The translations under genes and the position numbers were made by a program. From the NCBI RefSeq assembly GCF_000337555.1, contig NZ_AOIO01000035.1, positions 1 to 34,456 on the forward strand: 34,456 nucleotides of DNA, read 5' to 3'. The DNA is from Natrialba asiatica DSM 12278 (lineage in GTDB: Archaea > Halobacteriota > Halobacteria > Halobacteriales > Natrialbaceae). A model generated the notes under the pieces. It was not told where the DNA came from. It ran no database searches and was given only the letters and a program-made list of their open reading frames with translations. Every line of letters starts with the position of its first letter. Position 1 is the stretch's first letter. Below, in pieces: positions 31,170 through 34,456 of the stretch.

Positions 31170-32045
31170 TTACTCGAGCACCGACCCGATATCGTCGGCG
31201 TGGCTAGCAACCAGTTCAGCGAACGCCTCGGCTTCGCGCCGTTCCTGTATGTCCCGCTTGCTATCGTCCCGAACCCGACGCTTCAACGCCGCCAGCGTGT
31301 CAGCCGGGTTGTCAGCGATCGACTCGGCAACCGTCCGCGGATCGTCTTCGAGACGAGAGATGAGTCCCAGACGCAGCGCCTCCTCAGCGTCGATGGTGCG
31401 ACCCGACAGGGCGAACTCGAGAGCAGCGTCCCGGCCGACGAGTTCGGGAAGGCGGACCGTGCCACCCCAGGCACCGAACAGTCCGAACGTCACCCCTGGT
31501 TCCCCGTAGGTCGAGGCCGGCGTCCCGACGCGCACGTCGCAGGCGAGCGCGAGTTCGAGACCGCCGCCCATCGCCGGTCCGTCGATACCCGCAACGACGA
31601 TCGCCGGCGAGGTCTCGACGGCGCGAGCGACGCGCTGTCCCAGTCGCGCGAACTCGCGTGCTCGGTCGCGGTCGCCGTCGAGATCGCTCACGGCGTCGAG
31701 GTCGGCACCGGCACAGAAGGCGGAGCCACGGCCGTGAAGGTAGATAATGGGTGCCGTCGGTACCGATCGAGCGTCTGCCACCGACGGCGACTCCCCGCGG
31801 TCGGCCGATCGAGAGGGCGTTTCCGTCATCGGAGTCGAATGCGAAGGCGAAGGTGAAGTCGAAGTTGATTCCGGAGTCGAACCGACGGATTCGATCGCAG
31901 TCGCCAGCGCATCGAGCCCCTCGACCGTCAACGCGTTTCGGGCATCGGGACGATCGAGCGTAATCGTAACTATCCGATTCGACGAATCTGGCTCCGACCG
32001 CGAACCGTCTCCGTCAGCAGCGCCCGGATCGTCAATGTCGATCAT
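31170..32045 (-). CDS. Enoyl-CoA hydratase/isomerase family protein with a low-complexity insert
   Basis: This 291-residue crotonase-fold protein begins with an acidic leader and ITLDRPDARNALTVEGLDAL. Between this first segment and the oxyanion-hole segment GRGSAFCAGADLDAVSDLDG (about 106-125) lies an extra piece at about 54-97, almost wholly Ser/Thr/Pro/Glu, absent from ordinary family members. The second oxyanion segment is IDGPAMGGGLELALACDVRV. The acidic residue needed for hydratase action appears to be present near FGAWGGTVRLPELVG, but the exact reaction is not decidable. The ATG at 32045 is divergent from the Q/S-rich gene by 60 bases. Confidence 0.88.
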   Translation of the reverse strand: MIDIDDPGAADGDGSRSEPDSSNRIVTITLDRPDARNALTVEGLDALATAIESVGSTPESTSTSPSPSHSTPMTETPSRSADRGESPSVADARSVPTAPIIYLHGRGSAFCAGADLDAVSDLDGDRDRAREFARLGQRVARAVETSPAIVVAGIDGPAMGGGLELALACDVRVGTPASTYGEPGVTFGLFGAWGGTVRLPELVGRDAALEFALSGRTIDAEEALRLGLISRLEDDPRTVAESIADNPADTLAALKRRVRDDSKRDIQERREAEAFAELVASHADDIGSVLE

Positions 32046-32105
32046 GACAGGAGTCGATCCGGCGTTTCCAAAGGTCTTTGCCTCCGCCCTCGTAACATCC
32101 TGCTA

Positions 32106-33179
32106 ATGGACAAGGCCGACTCCTGTCGGCGTACTGCCGTCGACGCTGTCGCGGATGTGGAACCACCGCGATTGGCTTCGCTCCTCGATACCGTTCTGGA
32201 GGACGCCTCGATGCTCCCAGGTGTCCTCACCATCGAGAGCGCCACGATACACACACCCGAACTCTCTAGCCCCCTCGACGATTCGACTCCAAAGAACAAT
32301 CGAGAGCAGAACCACCCCCGTCGCCGGAACACCGACCGATCCATAGAGTCCACCGAACTCGACACTGACACACTCCTCACCCACGCCGCCGGCGTCCAAC
32401 TTATCTACGAGGGACTCCGACTCACGCGTGGACTCGCGCACGAAGACTCCTGGTGCGGAGACAGCGCCCACGCGAATCAGCCCAAGTCCCAATCACAGCC
32501 ACAGCCACAACCACAGTCAGCGCACCAGGTACAGTCACAGCCAGAGAACCAGACACAATCACAGTCTCGACTAGAGCACCACCCACAGTCACAGTCTCAA
32601 TCCCAGTCAGATCTCCAATCTCAGCCGCAATCGCGATCGCAATCGCCATCGCAGTACACCGACGATCTCACAATCCTCGCCGCAGACATCCTCGTCGCCC
32701 GCGGCTTTTCCTTGCTCGCCCGCACCGACGCCGCCGACAAAGCCGTCCACACCGTGCAGGCCTTCGGGCGCGACCAGACCAGACGCACCGAGCTCACCAA
32801 CACCCCGCCCGCAACCTCTACAGCAAGCACACAACCCAGCACGGCCACCAACCCAACCACCGAAACAACCTCTTCAAAACCCACCACGTCCGCAAACGCC
32901 CCGAAGACAACACTCTCCCCCCACTCAATCGATACCAACCTCGAACGCGATATCCTCGAACTCGCCATTCGAACCGGCGCAGCCACCGCCGACACATCCC
33001 CCTCCGCTTCCGCCCTCGAACTCGCAACCACCCTCACCGACGCCCTCCTCCCCACCGACACCTTGCTCCCGACCTTCCCCCCAGTCACGGACGATCTCGC
33101 TGAACTCGATCACCTCGCTACCGATCAAAACCACGAAAAATACTCGACCGGTTGTGTCCCATCTGCAACGGATCCGTAG
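32106..33179 (+). CDS. Haloarchaeal hypothetical (DUF7114-like) with Gln/Ser-rich and Thr/Ser-rich inserts
   Basis: This 357-residue protein starts MDKADSCRRTAVDAVADVEP. Three conserved-looking blocks (about 1-60, 90-118 with GVQLIYEGLRLTRGLAHEDS, and 185-225 with DDLTILAADILVARGFSLLA and RTDAADKAVHTVQAFGRDQT) look like a small helical domain, reminiscent of a polyprenyl-synthetase fold; I believe this is DUF7114, not verified. A Gln/Ser/Pro-rich stretch (about 122-183) and a Thr/Ser/Asn-rich stretch (about 228-275) split the blocks. A last helical block (NLERDILELAIRTGAATADT) and an acidic end follow. The repeat stretch is CAG/CAA/TCA/CCA codons, unlike the GC-rich rest. The function is unknown. 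Confidence 0.75.
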   Translation: MDKADSCRRTAVDAVADVEPPRLASLLDTVLEDASMLPGVLTIESATIHTPELSSPLDDSTPKNNREQNHPRRRNTDRSIESTELDTDTLLTHAAGVQLIYEGLRLTRGLAHEDSWCGDSAHANQPKSQSQPQPQPQSAHQVQSQPENQTQSQSRLEHHPQSQSQSQSDLQSQPQSRSQSPSQYTDDLTILAADILVARGFSLLARTDAADKAVHTVQAFGRDQTRRTELTNTPPATSTASTQPSTATNPTTETTSSKPTTSANAPKTTLSPHSIDTNLERDILELAIRTGAATADTSPSASALELATTLTDALLPTDTLLPTFPPVTDDLAELDHLATDQNHEKYSTGCVPSATDP

Positions 33180-33354
33180 TCCCGTTCTCCTCGTCGTTCT
33201 CAATTGAAGACATCTGAACTCGGCCAATGACCACCCTCGTCTCGTGCCGAAAGACAGCGCCCACCAGTGACGGTGCTAGCACTCCAAACGATAGGTCCAT
33301 CGAACTTGAACTCCCGGAGTGAAATCGCATGACACGGCTGCTGTAGATGGAAAG

Positions 33355-33364
33355 GGATATAACC
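33355..33364 (+). promoter_or_regulatory. tRNA-Thr promoter
   Basis: GGATATAACC, preceded by the purine-rich GATGGAAAG, lies about 31 bases ahead of the tRNA-Thr 5' end. The rest of 33180-33390 shows no gene. Confidence 0.65.
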
Positions 33365-33390
33365 CATGGCACCACTCCATCTAAATGCGT

Positions 33391-33462
33391 GCCTGGGTAG
33401 CTTAGCGGTAAAGCGCGTCCTTGGTAAGGACGAGAGCCCGGGTTCAAATCCCGGCCTAGGCT
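33391..33462 (+). tRNA. tRNA-Thr (GGT)
   Basis: This is a 72-base cloverleaf. The acceptor GCCTGGG pairs with CCTAGGC (one G.T), followed by discriminator T. The D arm has GCTTAGCGGTAAAGC, the anticodon loop TTGGTAA has GGT at 33423-33425 in a CGTCC/GGACG stem, and the T arm has CCGGGTTCAAATCCCGG. No intron. A short T-rich stretch (CGTTTTTAAAG) follows at about 33486. Virus-like remnants lie directly downstream. Confidence 0.93.
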
Positions 33463-33582
33463 TACGGTATATTGGTGTAATCCTGCGTTTTTAAAGGATA
33501 CGCGTTCTCTTTCAACCGATCAACCAGATGGTTCTCGTGAACTCTATCCGACGATAGTTTCGGCTAACAAAGGTGTTACCGT

Positions 33583-33822
33583 TTGATTAGTCGGCGTTCT
33601 TATTCTGGGAGTTCGATAGACGCTAGTTATCAGCATATCTCCGAGGCACCTGCCTACCAGCATATCGACGCGGAAGCCGATAAAGTCGAATACGCGACCA
33701 GTCCTGAGGATATCGGTGAAGAGCGAGCCGAAAACGTACCTCTCCCCGGCGACTCCGAAGAGATCGAGCGCCCTGATGTCAACGGCCAGATGACACTCGA
33801 GGGCTGGGGATGGTCGGCGTGA
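33583..33822 (+). pseudogene. 3' part of a virus-like gene (start missing)
   Basis: The frame reads as protein (YQHISEAPAYQHIDAEADKV, PLPGDSEEIERPDVNGQMTL) to a TGA at 33820-33822, but the only candidate start is a TTG and the N-terminus seems lost. Its stop overlaps a GTG of the next frame as GTGA, as in a tight viral gene array. The product is not recognised. The decayed neighbour downstream points to a truncated provirus gene. Confidence 0.45.
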
Positions 33823-34264
33823 GCGACGAGGATCCATCGGGGAGAACGACGATCTCCCGTCGATCGAGATCCACCCCGCCAAGCGCGTCTGCGTGATGAC
33901 CGGCGACCACGTCCCCGGAACGCCGACCGAGGCTCGTGAGTAGAACGACGATGTCCGTGAGACGATGCTCAAGGCGAACGATCGGGTTGATACGCGAAAT
34001 CGCGACCGGGATGGCACTGACATCTCCGTCGATCGCGAAGATTACGACCTCGTGAACTCGCAGCTGCTCAACGGTTCGGAGACGGTCTACGACAGCGACG
34101 GCAACCAGTTCGAGCGCGGCGAGGACTATGAGATGCGGTAGGGTGATGGCGAGATCCGCCGACTCTCTGGCGGCGATCTCGACGCCGGCGCGAGCTACCG
34201 GATTGGCTACAAGTTCGAGGTCGAGATTCAAAACTCGCTGACGGACGTCTCGCGGCTGATGTAA
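33819..34264 (+). pseudogene. Decayed virus-like structural gene with a frameshift and two in-frame TAG codons
   Basis: Starting at GTG (33819), a coherent protein can be followed to a TAA at 34262-34264 only by allowing one frameshift near 33842 and two in-frame TAG stops (after TEARE and after GEDYEMR). The pieces read DDLPSIEIHPAKRVCVMTGD, DREDYDLVNSQLLNGSETVY and YRIGYKFEVEIQNSLTDVSR. The phrases VYDSDGNQFERGEDYEM and GEIRRLSGGDLDAGASY resemble small beta domains in haloviral or phage tail and baseplate-type proteins. Both TAGs are one G-to-A change from TGG, typical of decay. Position right behind tRNA-Thr fits a provirus remnant. Confidence 0.6.
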
Positions 34265-34319
34265 TCTCTTTTCTAACCGTTTGCGAGCGCGACAGCTGTC
34301 GCTGGTTCGTGTAGCGGTC

Positions 34320-34361
34320 GAAAGAAAAATCGAAGTGCGGCAAGGGCCGGACGAAGTCCGG
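34320..34361 (-). terminator. Terminator downstream of the PGF-CTERM gene
   Basis: On the minus strand after the stop at 34376 come a CCGGAC/GTCCGG hairpin (34347-34361, 3-base loop) and, 15-25 bases on, the T-rich GATTTTTCTTTC (about 34321-34332). Confidence 0.55.
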
Positions 34362-34375
34362 TAGTTAGCTACTGC

Positions 34376-34456
34376 TTAGTTCTGCTTGCGCAGAGCCAGC
34401 ATGGCAGCGCCGAGGAGTGCGGCGAGTGCGACAGCGACACCGAAGCCGGGCGTTCC
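34376..34456 (-). CDS. C-terminus of a PGF-CTERM surface protein, cut by the window edge
   Basis: The last 26 codons of a minus-strand gene are present: GTPGFGVAVALAALLGAAML followed by ALRKQN and TAA. This is the tripartite PGF-CTERM signal (Pro-Gly-Phe, a hydrophobic helix and a basic end) that archaeosortase A recognises to process and lipid-anchor haloarchaeal surface proteins such as the S-layer glycoprotein. The rest lies beyond the right edge, so the protein itself cannot be named. Confidence 0.88.
   Translation of the reverse strand, partial: GTPGFGVAVALAALLGAAMLALRKQN

Overview
The window is chromosomal DNA of a halophilic archaeon (class Halobacteria; a Natrialbaceae-like genus is my guess only). 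The reasons are high GC with strong GC3 bias, very acidic proteins, archaeal promoters with TTTAA-type TATA boxes about 27 bases ahead of many start codons, an archaellum (fla/arl) cluster with CheF, Tat signals, a PGF-CTERM tail, and the haloarchaeal RNA polymerase epsilon protein.

Region 1 (1-11100) is the archaellum cluster, nearly all on the minus strand. Read in the direction of transcription it holds two flagellins, flaF, flaG, a FlaC/D/E fusion, flaJ, a tiny membrane protein, then (after an oppositely oriented Q-rich gene) a second, very large FlaC/D/E fusion, flaH and the first part of flaI, which runs off the left edge. flaJ is thus detached from flaH-flaI. Upstream of the flagellins is a row of four related 18-bp boxes; a related box precedes flaD and a weaker one precedes flaF.

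Region 2 (11100-17530) holds a small zinc-finger gene, the taxis pair cheF and a HEAT-repeat protein (linking CheY to the archaellum motor), a Tat lipoprotein, and a divergent 927-aa surface protein with CARDB-like repeats. An AT-rich stretch full of short inverted repeats follows (17560-17900), then tRNA-Ile.

Region 3 (18300-22560) is ordinary: an FxsA-like protein, a DUF255 thioredoxin-fold protein, a TrmB-family regulator and the GTP cyclohydrolase MptA.

Region 4 (22680-25410) contains five same-strand copies of a 42-bp repeat, with hairpins directly after each. Copies 1-2 and 4-5 form pairs at 144 and 145 bp. They are interspersed with gene remnants, a VOC protein and a nucleotidyltransferase. 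This is the strongest candidate for something undescribed: a family of tiny structured RNAs or a dispersed regulatory leader.

Region 5 (25540-33180) holds RNA polymerase epsilon, a DsbA-type oxidoreductase, NAD kinase, an amphi-Trp protein, a Tat-exported cyclase-family hydrolase, tRNA-Gly, NAD synthase, an enoyl-CoA hydratase with a low-complexity insert, and a Q/S-rich protein. Region 6 (33391-34456) is tRNA-Thr followed by decayed virus-like genes and the 3' end of a PGF-CTERM surface protein.
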